Notes under the pieces: model-generated
Seen by the model: only the letters and a program-made list of their open reading frames with translations
What the model was told of the DNA's origin: nothing
Databases searched by the model: none
Part shown: piece by piece, positions 34,588-43,539 of the stretch
Position numbering within the stretch: position 1 is the stretch's first letter
Layout: every line of letters starts with the position of its first letter
Translations under genes and position numbers: made by a program
Source of the DNA: Gemmatimonadota bacterium
GTDB lineage: Bacteria > Gemmatimonadota > Gemmatimonadetes > Gemmatimonadales > Gemmatimonadaceae
Assembly: GCA_026387915.1 (NCBI GenBank)
Contig: JAPLKS010000018.1
Location: 186,001 to 250,000 of the forward strand
DNA: 64,000 nt
Reading direction: 5' to 3'

Positions 34588-37500
34588 CTACGCCGTCACA
34601 TGGTCGAGCACCTCCCGCACTTTCGTCACGAGCGCGTCGACGGTGAAGGGCTTGCCAATAAAGGCCGATGGGTTGCCGCCGATCTCCGTGATGCCCTCGA
34701 TCCCCGCCGCATAGCCTGACATAAACAGGACCTTGAGTTGCGGTTGTCGGGCCAAAAGAGTCGTCGCGAGTGCGCGGCCATTCATCTGCGGCATCACGAC
34801 GTCCGTGATGAGGAGAGCAATCGTATTGCCGGACGCCTGCGCGAGTTTCAGCGCCTCGGCCGGTCCGCTCGCTTGGAGAACCGTGTAGCCATGTTCTTTG
34901 AGCATCGTCGCGGTAAGGTGCAGAACCATCGCTTCGTCCTCCACGAGCAGAATCGTCTCGTGACCGCCGGCTGCTTCCACCGCCGGTATGCCCGCTGCCG
35001 GCGTTCCGCGTGCGGCCGTGACAAGTCGTGGAAAGTAGAGTTCAAAGGTGGCACCGCGCCCCAGTTCGGTCTCCACGCTAATAAACCCGTGGTTCTGCTG
35101 CACCGCGCCATACACGGTGGAAAGACCGAGACCGGTCCCTTCACCCACGGCTTTGGTCGTGAAGAACGGCTCGAAGAGGTGCGACTTCACCTCAGGCGTC
35201 ATACCACAGCCGCTGTCACGAACCGTGAGGCGTACGTACTCGCCCGGACCAGCCTCCGGGGTTTTAACGGCATACGACGCGTCGACCACAATATTGTCTG
35301 TGGCAATCGTCAGCGTTCCCGTCGTCTTGATCGCGTCGCGCGCATTCACGCACAGGTTCGCGAGGATTTGGTCAAGCTGCGACGGATCCATCATGATGTG
35401 CCACGACGCCGGTGCTGGATTCCAGTCGAGCCGAATGTTCTCGCCAATCAACCGACGCAGCATTTTCAGTGCTTCGCCGATGCTGGCGTTGACATCCAAA
35501 GGCTGAGGGGTGACGACCTCCTTGCGGGCAAAGGCGAGTAGTTGCCGTGTCAAGTTTGCTGATCGCTTCGCCGCCTGTTCGATTTCGAGGAGATGCACGC
35601 GGAGCGGCTGCCGCTCGTCCACTTGACGCAGCGCGAGTTCGGCGCGACCGAGGATCACACTGAGCATGTTATTGAAGTCGTGGGCAATCCCACCCGCCAA
35701 CCGCCCCACCGACTCCATTTTGTGGCTCTGGCGGTACTGTGCTTCGAGAAGTTTTCGTTGGCTGATATCCTGCTTGACCGCCACAAAATGGGTCGTGACG
35801 CCGCTCTGGTTTTTGAGCGGAGTGATTGTCATCTCTTCCGTGTAGAGCGTGCCGTCCTTGCGACGGTTGACGATTTCGTCGGCCCAGACCGCGCCGCTGA
35901 GGATCGTCGCCCACATCCGCTTGTAGAAGGCCACATCGTGCGTGCCCGACTTGAGCAACTCGCCGGGGCGTTTGCCTATCGCCTCGCCCGCCATGTAGCC
36001 AGTCACGGTGGTAAAGGCGGCGTTCGTCCAGATCGTCACACCCGTTGCATCGGTAATGAGAATGGCATTCGCCGCTGCTTCGAGGGCGCCCCCTTCGAGG
36101 CGCAGCTGTTCTTCGTCCCGCCGCTGTTGGGTGTAATCCTTGTGCGTCCCAATCACGCGCACGGCTTTTCCATTGGCGTCCCGGCTGAGCACCGTGCCCC
36201 GATCGAGAATCCAAAGCCAGCTGCCGTCCTTACATCGCACGCGATGTTCGTTGCGGTAGTTCGGTTCCGAGCCATCGAGGAGCGCTGCCACATCGGCCCT
36301 CACGCGCGGCGCATCGTCAGGATGCAGTCGACCCTCCCACTCGCTGAGACTGTTGCCAATCTCATCCTCGGCGTAACCCAGCATCGCCTTCCAGCGTGCG
36401 CTAAAGAACACGGTCCCGGCAGGCACGTTCCAATCCCACAGGCCATCGCCGGCGCCTTCGATGGCAAACTTCCAACGGAACTCGCTCTCGCGCAGCGCCT
36501 CGTCCGCCTCGCGGTGTGCCGTGATGTCGTCAATCATGCACAAGTGCCGCGGGTGTTCAGGGTCACCACCGCTGAGTGGTGCGATCGTCATGCTGATCCA
36601 GACGCACGAGCCGTCGGGGCGAATGTAGCGTTTGCTCATGGAGAATCCGGACGTCATGCCGCCGCTCATCGCGGACATGTGGTTCTGATCCTCGGCGACG
36701 TCGTCCGGATGCGTGATGCGCATCCAGTCCATGCCGCGGAGCTCCGCGCTCGTGCGACCCGCGATCTGGGCGTAGCGAACGTTCACATCGATGAATCGTC
36801 CAGTTAACGAATCAATCACCGCCACGCCAAGGGGAGATTGCTCGAAAATGACACGGAACCGCGCTTCGCTGAGGCGCAGGTCATTTTCGCTGCGCTTCCG
36901 TTCGGAAATATCGCGGATCATGCCGGTAAAGAAGATCCCATCGGCGGTGCGCCATTGCGCAAGCGACAACTCTACCGCTATCTCATCTCCGGTTTTGGTG
37001 AGCGCGGTCACTTCGACGGATCGGCCGATGACATGCGTGGCGCCGCCCGAGGCGACGCGTTCCATTCCCGCGTTATGCGCGTCGCGGTGCTGCGCTGGCA
37101 TGACCACCGTGAGCGGGCGGCCGATCATCTCCGCCGCCGTATAGCCAAACAGGCGCTCAGCCGCGGCGTTCCAGCTGATGACGTTGCCCGCCGCATCTGC
37201 GGTAATAATGCTGTCGTACGCCGACTCGGTGACCGCGCGCGCACGATCGTGACTCACCCGTAGCGCGGCATCCGCCACTCGGCGCGCCTGCCGATCAACC
37301 GCGTCGCGCAACTCGCGTTGCACCGCAGGCACCAGGCGCGTGAGATTGTCCTTCATCAGGTAGTCGTGCGCGCCCGCTTTCATAGCGGAAACCGCGACAT
37401 CTTCGCCGATCGTCCCCGATATGAGAATGAACGGCACATCGTCGCCGCTCGCGTGCAGAACATCGAGCGCTTCCATGCCGGTAAACGTGGGCATCCGGAA

Positions 37501-37671
37501 GTCTGAGATTACGAGATCCCACGGCCCACGCGCGAGCGCGGCCCGCATCGCATCGGCGGTCTCCACGCGCTCCGTGGTGACGTCGTAGCCACCGGCGCGA
37601 AGCGCGCGCAAGATGAGACGCGCGTCATTCTCCGAGTCTTCAACGGCGAGGAGGCGTAACGGAATCGTCAT
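34588..37671 (-). CDS. Hybrid sensor histidine kinase with N- and C-terminal receiver domains and four PAS domains
   Basis: A 1027-residue cytoplasmic kinase. Domain order: REC (phosphoacceptor D57 in VISDFRMP), PAS 1 (YDSIITADAAGNVISWN), PAS 2 (GVAVIDSLTGRFIDVNVRYA), PAS 3 (GDGLWDWNVPAGTVFF, PAC-like HPDDAPRV), PAS 4 (NAILITDATGVTIWTNAAFT), HisKA (GGIAHDFNNML, H664), HATPase_c (NLCVNARDAI, GCGMTPEVKSHLFEPFF, GTGLGLSTVYG) and a C-terminal REC (D957 in LLITDVVMP). This is a phosphorelay protein of the kind that passes phosphate from H664 to D957. Its start overlaps the stop of the upstream response regulator by four bases (ATGA). Input signals are not deducible; PAS domains suggest redox, light or small-molecule sensing. 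Confidence 0.93.
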   Translation of the reverse strand: MTIPLRLLAVEDSENDARLILRALRAGGYDVTTERVETADAMRAALARGPWDLVISDFRMPTFTGMEALDVLHASGDDVPFILISGTIGEDVAVSAMKAGAHDYLMKDNLTRLVPAVQRELRDAVDRQARRVADAALRVSHDRARAVTESAYDSIITADAAGNVISWNAAAERLFGYTAAEMIGRPLTVVMPAQHRDAHNAGMERVASGGATHVIGRSVEVTALTKTGDEIAVELSLAQWRTADGIFFTGMIRDISERKRSENDLRLSEARFRVIFEQSPLGVAVIDSLTGRFIDVNVRYAQIAGRTSAELRGMDWMRITHPDDVAEDQNHMSAMSGGMTSGFSMSKRYIRPDGSCVWISMTIAPLSGGDPEHPRHLCMIDDITAHREADEALRESEFRWKFAIEGAGDGLWDWNVPAGTVFFSARWKAMLGYAEDEIGNSLSEWEGRLHPDDAPRVRADVAALLDGSEPNYRNEHRVRCKDGSWLWILDRGTVLSRDANGKAVRVIGTHKDYTQQRRDEEQLRLEGGALEAAANAILITDATGVTIWTNAAFTTVTGYMAGEAIGKRPGELLKSGTHDVAFYKRMWATILSGAVWADEIVNRRKDGTLYTEEMTITPLKNQSGVTTHFVAVKQDISQRKLLEAQYRQSHKMESVGRLAGGIAHDFNNMLSVILGRAELALRQVDERQPLRVHLLEIEQAAKRSANLTRQLLAFARKEVVTPQPLDVNASIGEALKMLRRLIGENIRLDWNPAPASWHIMMDPSQLDQILANLCVNARDAIKTTGTLTIATDNIVVDASYAVKTPEAGPGEYVRLTVRDSGCGMTPEVKSHLFEPFFTTKAVGEGTGLGLSTVYGAVQQNHGFISVETELGRGATFELYFPRLVTAARGTPAAGIPAVEAAGGHETILLVEDEAMVLHLTATMLKEHGYTVLQASGPAEALKLAQASGNTIALLITDVVMPQMNGRALATTLLARQPQLKVLFMSGYAAGIEGITEIGGNPSAFIGKPFTVDALVTKVREVLDHVTA

Positions 37672-38117
37672 ACGTCGTGCGACGTTCTCGGCGGCGCTTG
37701 GTTCAGGAGCAACCAGTAGAGCCCCAGTTCTCGAGCGGCTTCCATAAACTGATCGAAGTCCACCGGCTTGCGAACGTAGCTATTGGCACCGAGCGCGTAG
37801 CCCTGCATCATATCCTGCTCCTCGCTCGAGGAGGTGAGGATGACGACGGGCTGCAGCGCCGTGCGGGGGTCGTGGCGAATCCGGCGAAGTACCTCGAGTC
37901 CGTCGAACTTTGGCAGTTTGAGGTCGAGAAAGATGACGGCCGGCTGGTCCGCCACATCGCGGCCGGCGTAGGCGCCCGTGCCGAAGACGTACTCCAATGC
38001 CTCAGCCCCGTCGTGTGCAACCACGATGTCATTGCTAAGGTTCTGATCCTTGAACGCGCGCAGCGTCAGCTTCACATCGTCGGGATTGTCCTCCACGAGC
38101 AAAATCTTACCGTGCAT
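37668..38117 (-). CDS. Single-domain response regulator (Rcp1-like)
   Basis: A 149-residue receiver with no output domain. KILLVEDNPDDVKLTLRAF holds the acidic pocket, the phosphoacceptor is D65 in VIFLDLKLPKFDGLEV, the Thr/Ser switch is in VVILTSSSEEQD and the conserved Lys in SYVRKPVDFDQF. The sequence belongs to the Rcp1-type group often paired with phytochrome-like or other histidine kinases. The ATG at 38117 has GGAG 5-6 bases upstream; a longer frame to 38159 is less likely. It lies 34 nt after the upstream kinase stop and overlaps the downstream hybrid kinase start by four bases, so all three probably form one phosphorelay operon. Confidence 0.93.
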   Translation of the reverse strand: MHGKILLVEDNPDDVKLTLRAFKDQNLSNDIVVAHDGAEALEYVFGTGAYAGRDVADQPAVIFLDLKLPKFDGLEVLRRIRHDPRTALQPVVILTSSSEEQDMMQGYALGANSYVRKPVDFDQFMEAARELGLYWLLLNQAPPRTSHDV

Positions 38118-38151
38118 AGCTCCATCCGGTCGGGGGGGGGCGTTCAGGCGT

Positions 38152-40623
38152 TCAGGCACTCAGGGTGAAAGAGAAGGTCGCGCCGTCGTCCACGGTACCA
38201 TGCGCCCACACGCGGCCGCCATGGCGATGAATGATGCGCCGCACCGTGGCCAGTCCGATTCCGGTGCCGGGAAAATCGGTGCCACTGTGCAGACGTTGAA
38301 ATGCGTCAAAGAGCTTGCCGGCATGCGCCTCGTTGAAGCCCGCGCCATTGTCGCGCACGAAATAATTCGTCAAGTCGTCCTGCTGCACCGAGCCGAACTC
38401 AATACGTGCATGCGCACGCCGGCCGGTGAATTTCCAGGCGTTGCCAAGCAGGTTGTCGAGGACAGCGCGGAGCAACGTCGGATCACCGTCGGCGACGAGG
38501 CCATCGGTAATGACGAACTCCACCGCCCGCGACGGATCCGTTTGCGTCAGCGCCTCGGCAACGTCACGGGCCACCGCACTCAGGTCTACTCGCTCGCGCC
38601 GCAGTTCGGCACGACTAATCCGCGAGAGCTTGAGCATGTCATCAATGAGCTTCGCCATGTGTTGCGCGGCCGCGCGAATGCGATTGAGACTGTCGCGGCC
38701 CTCGTCATCGAGCTTCGCCTGGTAATCCTCCAGCACGATGCGGCTGAAGCCGTCGATACTCCGCAGAGGGGCGCGCAGGTCGTGCGAGACAGAGTAGCTG
38801 AACGCCTCCATCTCCTTGTTCGCGGCCTCGAGCGCGGCGGTTCGCGCGATCACCCGTTGTTCGAGGCTCTCTTTCTCCACCTGGAGCGCGTCCGCCGATG
38901 CCGCCTCTCCCTGAAGGTATCGGACATGTTGCTGTTGCCAGAGAATCGCGACGCCGGCACCGGCGCCGAGCAACAACGCCCCCATCAAGACCACCACTTG
39001 AATGAAGATGGAGGACAACGGTGCAAGCGCCTCGGCCTCGTCCATGCGAGCCACCAGCGCCCACGGTGAATCGGGCACGGAACGCACGGCCGCGAGGACC
39101 GCGACGCCACGGTAGTCAATGCCCGCCACAACCCCCTCGCGCCCGAGCGCAGCCTGCACCGCCGGCATGTTGATTTGGCTCAGCGGCGCGCGGAACTCGA
39201 GCGCGGTGTTCTTTTGAAATCGGAGTTCATTCAGAAACACCACTTCATTGCCTTCGCGACGGACGACGAGGGTCTCGGCCGTCCGGCTTGGGCTCGGCCA
39301 TCGCTTGATGAACGGATAGAGATAGTACGTGGGATCGATGCGCAGGACGATGACGCCAAACGAACGATGGCGAACCCCCTCGTCGAGAATGGGAATCAGC
39401 AGCGCCAGCCGCACGGCATTGTCGTAGTCACTACGGTAAAAATCCTGGAGGGCCACCTGTCCAGACCCGTACGCTTCCATCGCGTGCTTCACGACGGTGG
39501 AAGCGGCATTCGGCAATTTGTCGGGCCACGACAATCGTGTGACGCCGGCGGAGTCGAGCAAACGGATGTGGTCATACCGATAGTGCGTGCCGTATTTCCC
39601 GAGCCACATCATTAGTTCGCGCCGCGCGCCGGCCTCATCTGGCCCGTGGAAGAGGCGCTGCACGAGGGCAGAGATCGCGGGGTTTTTATAAAGAATATTC
39701 GCGTCCCCGATCCGCTCTTTGCGCCATTGTTGCAGCTCACCGACTTTCAACTCCGCGACGGCGGATAACTGCTGTTCCACCTCGCGCTGGAAACGACTGA
39801 CATAGCTCCGGTAGTACGCGATCCCCGTGGCAATGATTCCGACCACCAGAAGCACGAACACGAAAAGCAGCCGAGCTCGGCCACGGTCGAGTGGGTGTTC
39901 CTCGTGGTCTTCCGCCACGGTCGATTCTGGTGAGCCGAATTGCACCGCGACCCGCAGGAGTGCGAGGCCGAGCACCGCGAACAGCGCCGCCGTGTGCACC
40001 GCCATCTTTGTTAGGCCGCCCCAGCCTTCTGTCCGGAGCGCGGGCGCAAAATACGAGAACAGTTCGCTTAGCGCGATCATCGAGATCAACGAGCCGGCTA
40101 TCAGGGCGGCAGCGCGTGTTTTGGCAGAGGGCAGCGAACGCTGGGCGATCGACACTCCGACGGCGAGGAGCGCAAAGCAGATCGCCGCATCCGGCGACAT
40201 GCGCCCCGGATGCGAGGTGGCAACGGCGCCTAATGACTCGGCGAAGAGCAGTTGATCAATGCCGGCATTCCAATCGAACGCGTACTCGGCAAGCGAAAGC
40301 AGTCCGATCGCACCGCTGAGCCAAGTGAAAAGCCGAGCCGTGTGGATGCGAGCGGTGATGAGTCGCGAGCCACGCGTGGAGGGGGCCGGACGAAAGATCA
40401 GCAACCCAAGTCCGGCGAGCACGAATGCGAGCGCCGTGTTCGCCTTCATGGATACCCAGCCCGGGTACACACTTTTCAATGCGTTGTTTTTGAGCGCCCA
40501 GCCAACGAGCACCGTGCTACCGACGAGAATGGCTGACGCGCTGACTATGCGCGCGACCCAGTCGAGAGCCGGCCCCACCCACGGCTCCCCAACGCGGCGT
40601 ACGGGTGACCGTTCACGTTCCAC
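38152..40623 (-). CDS. Membrane-bound sensor histidine kinase with extracytoplasmic sensor
   Basis: An 823-residue kinase. The N-terminal ~240 residues carry about seven hydrophobic helices (for example [33 protein letters not shown]), an MASE-like integral membrane sensor. Another helix ([20 protein letters not shown]) leads into a ~250-residue extracytoplasmic region resembling a dCache domain, closed by a helix rich in Gly/Leu ([18 protein letters not shown]). A coiled linker precedes HisKA with [18 protein letters not shown] (H614) and HATPase_c with [18 protein letters not shown] and [18 protein letters not shown]. The start is a GTG at 40623 with GGAG seven bases upstream. It is first in the operon with the response regulator and the hybrid kinase. 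Confidence 0.9.
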   Translation of the reverse strand: MERERSPVRRVGEPWVGPALDWVARIVSASAILVGSTVLVGWALKNNALKSVYPGWVSMKANTALAFVLAGLGLLIFRPAPSTRGSRLITARIHTARLFTWLSGAIGLLSLAEYAFDWNAGIDQLLFAESLGAVATSHPGRMSPDAAICFALLAVGVSIAQRSLPSAKTRAAALIAGSLISMIALSELFSYFAPALRTEGWGGLTKMAVHTAALFAVLGLALLRVAVQFGSPESTVAEDHEEHPLDRGRARLLFVFVLLVVGIIATGIAYYRSYVSRFQREVEQQLSAVAELKVGELQQWRKERIGDANILYKNPAISALVQRLFHGPDEAGARRELMMWLGKYGTHYRYDHIRLLDSAGVTRLSWPDKLPNAASTVVKHAMEAYGSGQVALQDFYRSDYDNAVRLALLIPILDEGVRHRSFGVIVLRIDPTYYLYPFIKRWPSPSRTAETLVVRREGNEVVFLNELRFQKNTALEFRAPLSQINMPAVQAALGREGVVAGIDYRGVAVLAAVRSVPDSPWALVARMDEAEALAPLSSIFIQVVVLMGALLLGAGAGVAILWQQQHVRYLQGEAASADALQVEKESLEQRVIARTAALEAANKEMEAFSYSVSHDLRAPLRSIDGFSRIVLEDYQAKLDDEGRDSLNRIRAAAQHMAKLIDDMLKLSRISRAELRRERVDLSAVARDVAEALTQTDPSRAVEFVITDGLVADGDPTLLRAVLDNLLGNAWKFTGRRAHARIEFGSVQQDDLTNYFVRDNGAGFNEAHAGKLFDAFQRLHSGTDFPGTGIGLATVRRIIHRHGGRVWAHGTVDDGATFSFTLSA

Positions 40624-40824
40624 GGCCTTCTCCGGTTGATCGGCGCCACCGCCGATCGCTACACGACTCTCACATCTTCACGATTGCGACCGAGCCGTGT
40701 TCTACTTGTGAACCTATAGTGGCGTTTGCCGCGCGCTAGTACAGGGAAAATCACATCGCGTCGCTCCGATAACCATCGAAATAGTGCTGTCCTAAAAAGG
40801 GTCGTCTAGAGGGAATGAAGCGGT

Positions 40825-40863
40825 GTAAAGAAACGAACGGCCTCAGGGATATTCCATGAGGCC
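40825..40863 (-). terminator. Candidate terminator of the BI-1 gene
   Basis: A 7-bp stem (GGCCTCA 40839-40845 with TGAGGCC 40857-40863) and 11-nt loop; on the minus strand it is followed by GTTCGTTTCTTT. It lies ~95 nt past the BI-1 stop, beyond the heptamer repeat. Confidence 0.5.
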
Positions 40864-40867
40864 GCCG

Positions 40868-40909
40868 GTAGTTCGTAGTTCGTAGTTCGTACTTCGTACT
40901 TCGTAGTTC
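40868..40909. repeat. Heptamer tandem repeat (GTAGTTC/GTACTTC)
   Basis: Six consecutive 7-bp units: GTAGTTC three times, GTACTTC twice, GTAGTTC once. It lies in noncoding DNA between the BI-1 stop and the hairpin. Confidence 0.95.
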
Positions 40910-40957
40910 GTCGTCAACGGAAAACCGAAAACGGTCGGCCGTCAACGGTCGTTGTCG

Positions 40958-41644
40958 TTACCCGCGCCGCCTCCCTCCCCCCAGCAACGACAACACAAAC
41001 AAAAACATATTCAACAAATCCAAGTAGATCGTGATGGCTGCCGGCACATAATCATCCGGCCCAAACGTGTTGCGAATGCGCCACGTGTCAAACAGCAGCA
41101 GTCCGCTCATCAACATCACGCCCACTGCGGCAAGCCAGAGCGAGGCTGTTTCGTTGTGGAAGAACATGTTGAGCAGCATCGTGCCGAGCATCACCCAGAG
41201 TCCCACGGTGAGGAACCCGCCCCACGCGCTGAAGTCGCGACGGCTGAACCAGGCATATGCGGTGAGCACCGTGAACGCACTCAACGTGAGTGCGCCCGCT
41301 TGCCCAACCACGCCGGGCTGCATCTTGTCGTAGTAGTAAATCATCGGCGCAATGAACACGCCTTCGATGGCCGTGAACATCAACACCAGCGCGAGGCGCT
41401 GTGGCGTGGCAAGCCGCGTGGACTGCGCAAGCATCAGCGGCGCGAACGTCAGAATCATCATGATGAACGGATGCGCAGCCGACGCTTCGAGAATCGACTG
41501 ATTGTTGAGCGCAAACCACACGCCTCCAATCGTGACCACCACACTCGTGAGTACCAGCGAGTAGGTGCGACGCACGAGCGTCGCGCGTTCCTCGCCCGTG
41601 CGAACGAGCGTCTGTTCCGGCATAGCGAACCGTGAGTAACCCAT
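40958..41644 (-). CDS. Bax inhibitor-1 / YccA family membrane protein
   Basis: A 228-residue protein with seven predicted helices, including LVLTSVVVTIGGVWFAL, PFIMMILTFAPLMLAQS, ALVLMFTAIEGVFIAPMIYY, AFTVLTAYAWFS, GLWVMLGTMLLNMFF, LAAVGVMLMSGLLLFDTW and ITIYLDLLNMFLFVLSLLGG. The last helix with AAITIYLDLLNMFLF and FDTWRI (di-aspartyl region) is the BI-1/TMBIM signature; such proteins conduct calcium or protons in a pH-dependent way, and bacterial YccA interacts with FtsH. The ATG at 41644 has GGGAGT upstream. The C-terminus is a short Gly/Arg tail. It is transcribed away from the DUF4097 cluster's 3' end on the same strand. Confidence 0.92.
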   Translation of the reverse strand: MGYSRFAMPEQTLVRTGEERATLVRRTYSLVLTSVVVTIGGVWFALNNQSILEASAAHPFIMMILTFAPLMLAQSTRLATPQRLALVLMFTAIEGVFIAPMIYYYDKMQPGVVGQAGALTLSAFTVLTAYAWFSRRDFSAWGGFLTVGLWVMLGTMLLNMFFHNETASLWLAAVGVMLMSGLLLFDTWRIRNTFGPDDYVPAAITIYLDLLNMFLFVLSLLGGGRRRG

Positions 41645-41679
41645 CGAGCTCTTACTCCCTGTAATGGAAGGACAATATG

Positions 41680-41718
41680 AATTATAAACGAGCGGCCCGG
41701 AATTGGGTTCCGGACCGC
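41680..41718 (-). terminator. Candidate terminator after the distal DUF4097 lipoprotein gene
   Basis: Arms at 41692-41702 and 41708-41718 pair over 11 bp with one G-U wobble on the minus strand, 25 nt beyond the stop at 41743, followed by CGTTTATAATT. Weak T-run but appropriate position. Confidence 0.6.
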
Positions 41719-41742
41719 CGTAACTGACGTAGTGCCAACGAC

Positions 41743-42591
41743 CTACGGATTGGCCATTGGGGTGCCGTCGGCGTTCAGGCGGCGCAGGGAAGCTGAGCCG
41801 GTGAGTGCCTTTACCGTGATCGTGCGTCCGCCTTTTCCTAGCGTTCCCGTCTGGCTTTTGGCATTGGCGTCCAGCGCCGCGCCAAAGTCGTTGGTCAGGC
41901 GACCATTCATCACCTTCAATGTGAAGTCGCCGTCGATAGTTGCCGGGACGTACGCAACGGCCGATCCACTGACCGTTTCGGCGCGCACCGTGCCGGTGTC
42001 GCCGAGGGTGGTCATGCGCACGTCCACGTTGCCGTTCACGGTGAGGGCGTCCACGGGGCCAACCGCGGTGGCTACCGTCACGTTACCGTTCACATTGATA
42101 ACGTGCACCGGCGCCGTGGCCGTGATATTGATGTCGCCATTTGCCGTAAAGGCATCCACGCGCACACGAGCCGGTACTTCCACGGTGATAATGGCGGTGG
42201 CATCAGTGCCACTATTGCCATTCCCCATCTTGAGAATGCCGGGGTTTTTCATCGTGTAGTTCTGATCGGTACACGCGCCTTTGCCCCAGATGACGCACAC
42301 CGTCACTGAGTTCCCGGCAGACGCCACCTGAAACTGCAGGTCGCGTTTGGGATTGCCGCGGCGCCACCGCGCGCCGACCGTGACGTGCACGGCACTGTCG
42401 CGTGAGGGCTTCACTTCGATGGGTCCGTTGAGGCTGCGCACGTGCACGGAGCCCGCTGCCGGCACGCTACCCGACCAACTGAAGACGTTCGGATCGTGCT
42501 GCTCCGCGCCCTGGGAGTGGCAGGCACCGAACAGCAGGAAGGCGGCGGGCATAGTCCAACGCAAGGTGCGAACGTTCGAGAGCAGCGTCAT
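41743..42591 (-). CDS. DUF4097 beta-strand-repeat lipoprotein (copy 3)
   Basis: A 282-residue predicted lipoprotein: TMPAAFLLFGAC is the lipobox region. The mature part is a beta-helix-like DUF4097 domain with repeated strands such as VHVRSLNGPIEVKPS, VDAFTANGDINITATAPV, HVINVNGNVTVATAVG and DALTVNGNVDVRMTTLG, each carrying N-G-x-[IV] turns. The ATG at 42591 has GGAGG upstream; the frame is open to 42714 but crosses a terminator hairpin. It is separated from copy 2 by that hairpin, so it may be a distinct transcript. The function is unknown; the family is described only as putative adhesin-like. It is paralogous to the next two genes. Confidence 0.85.
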   Translation of the reverse strand: MTLLSNVRTLRWTMPAAFLLFGACHSQGAEQHDPNVFSWSGSVPAAGSVHVRSLNGPIEVKPSRDSAVHVTVGARWRRGNPKRDLQFQVASAGNSVTVCVIWGKGACTDQNYTMKNPGILKMGNGNSGTDATAIITVEVPARVRVDAFTANGDINITATAPVHVINVNGNVTVATAVGPVDALTVNGNVDVRMTTLGDTGTVRAETVSGSAVAYVPATIDGDFTLKVMNGRLTNDFGAALDANAKSQTGTLGKGGRTITVKALTGSASLRRLNADGTPMANP

Positions 42592-42617
42592 CGGGGGAAC
42601 CTCCGTTGCCTCAACAT

Positions 42618-42653
42618 ACGAAAACCCCGCCGGAATGTTTCCCGGCGGGGTTT
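42618..42653 (-). terminator. Strong hairpin terminator between DUF4097 copies 2 and 3
   Basis: A perfect 12-bp stem (AAACCCCGCCGG 42622-42633 with 42642-42653), 8-nt loop, followed on the minus strand by TTTTCG. It lies 75 nt past copy 2's stop and 27 nt before copy 3's start. Confidence 0.88.
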
Positions 42654-42727
42654 GTGGGGCAGTGGTGGCCGTGTCCTGCCGATCCTCGTGCGGGGCCCGC
42701 GGGGGCCCGCGCATGGCCCGTTCCGGG

Positions 42728-43537
42728 CTACGCTTTGCGAAGCCGGACGCTGCCGTTGACCGTGCTCAACTTCACCGTTGGACCGCCGGTGCCGAGCGTG
42801 CCACGCACGTGCCGGCGGCTAATGTCACCGCTGATCGTGATCGGGAAGTCGCTGCTCACGCTGCCGTTGACGGTGCGCATATCAAGCGTCGCGTTCAAAG
42901 CCTCTGTGAGCTCCACGGTGACGGACCCATTGACCGTGCTGATCTCTGAGTGTTCGTGATCGAATAGGGCGGACCGCACGTTGATGCTGCCGTTGGTGGT
43001 TTTTGCGCTGACTGCGCCACCGCTGGAGCGGGCGGTAATGCCACCGTTCACCGTGTGGGCAATCACTTCGGAGGTCGCACCTTCAATGTTCAACGAGCCA
43101 TTCACCGTGCTCGCGTTCATGCGCGCCCCGGCGGGGAGGCGGATGGTGAGCTCTACGCTTACGTCGTGGTTGCCCCAGTTCACCCAGTTGGTTCTGGACG
43201 AGTGGTAGCCGCGTTCATCACAGCTGTCGCCGTCACGAAAGAGGGCGCACACGAGCAAGTCGCCTTTGCCGGCGCCGGTCTGCACCACGGAGATCTTCAC
43301 GTCCTCCGGATTGCCAAGCCGCCAGCGCTTGACCGCCGTGACTTCCACTTTGTCGCCGGTGCCTGCTTCCACGCGGACGGCGCCATTGAGATTGCGCACA
43401 TACACCCAGTGATCCTTCTGAATCTCACCGCTCCAGTGCCAAGGGGTTGCGGTTTCCTGCGATTGACCGAACGCGGGATAAAACACAGGGGCGCAGCCGG
43501 TGAGGGCCAGCGCGACGATAGGGAGGATTCGCCGCAT
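42728..43537 (-). CDS. DUF4097 beta-strand-repeat lipoprotein (copy 2)
   Basis: A 269-residue lipoprotein (MRRILPIVALALTGCAP, lipobox LTGC). The mature protein repeats the STVNGS/HTVNGG turn: GARMNASTVNGSLNIEGATS, VIAHTVNGGITARSSGG, VSAKTTNGSINVRS, EISTVNGSVTVEL, DMRTVNGSVSSDF and KLSTVNGSVRLR, a right-handed parallel beta-helix-like DUF4097 domain. A Cys pair (LVCALF, SCDERG) may form a disulfide. It begins two bases after the stop of copy 1, so it is in the sigma-factor operon, and is followed by a strong terminator. No catalytic residues are evident. Probably surface or periplasmic. Confidence 0.87.
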   Translation of the reverse strand: MRRILPIVALALTGCAPVFYPAFGQSQETATPWHWSGEIQKDHWVYVRNLNGAVRVEAGTGDKVEVTAVKRWRLGNPEDVKISVVQTGAGKGDLLVCALFRDGDSCDERGYHSSRTNWVNWGNHDVSVELTIRLPAGARMNASTVNGSLNIEGATSEVIAHTVNGGITARSSGGAVSAKTTNGSINVRSALFDHEHSEISTVNGSVTVELTEALNATLDMRTVNGSVSSDFPITISGDISRRHVRGTLGTGGPTVKLSTVNGSVRLRKA

Positions 43538-43539
43538 GA

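Larger units (their letters stand above)
40624..40957. other. Noncoding interval between kinase operon and BI-1 gene
   Basis: A 334-nt region without a convincing gene. The right half carries a six-copy heptamer repeat (40868-40909) and a hairpin (40839-40863) that could end the BI-1 transcript. The left part must hold the promoter of the kinase operon; I see no clear consensus hexamers. A 64-codon minus-strand frame (40751-40945) is built largely from the heptamer repeat and is not accepted. Confidence 0.7.

Noticed and set aside
40751-40945. Small 64-codon minus-strand gene
   Set aside because: Much of it is encoded by the heptamer repeat and the rest has no recognised features or ribosome-binding site.
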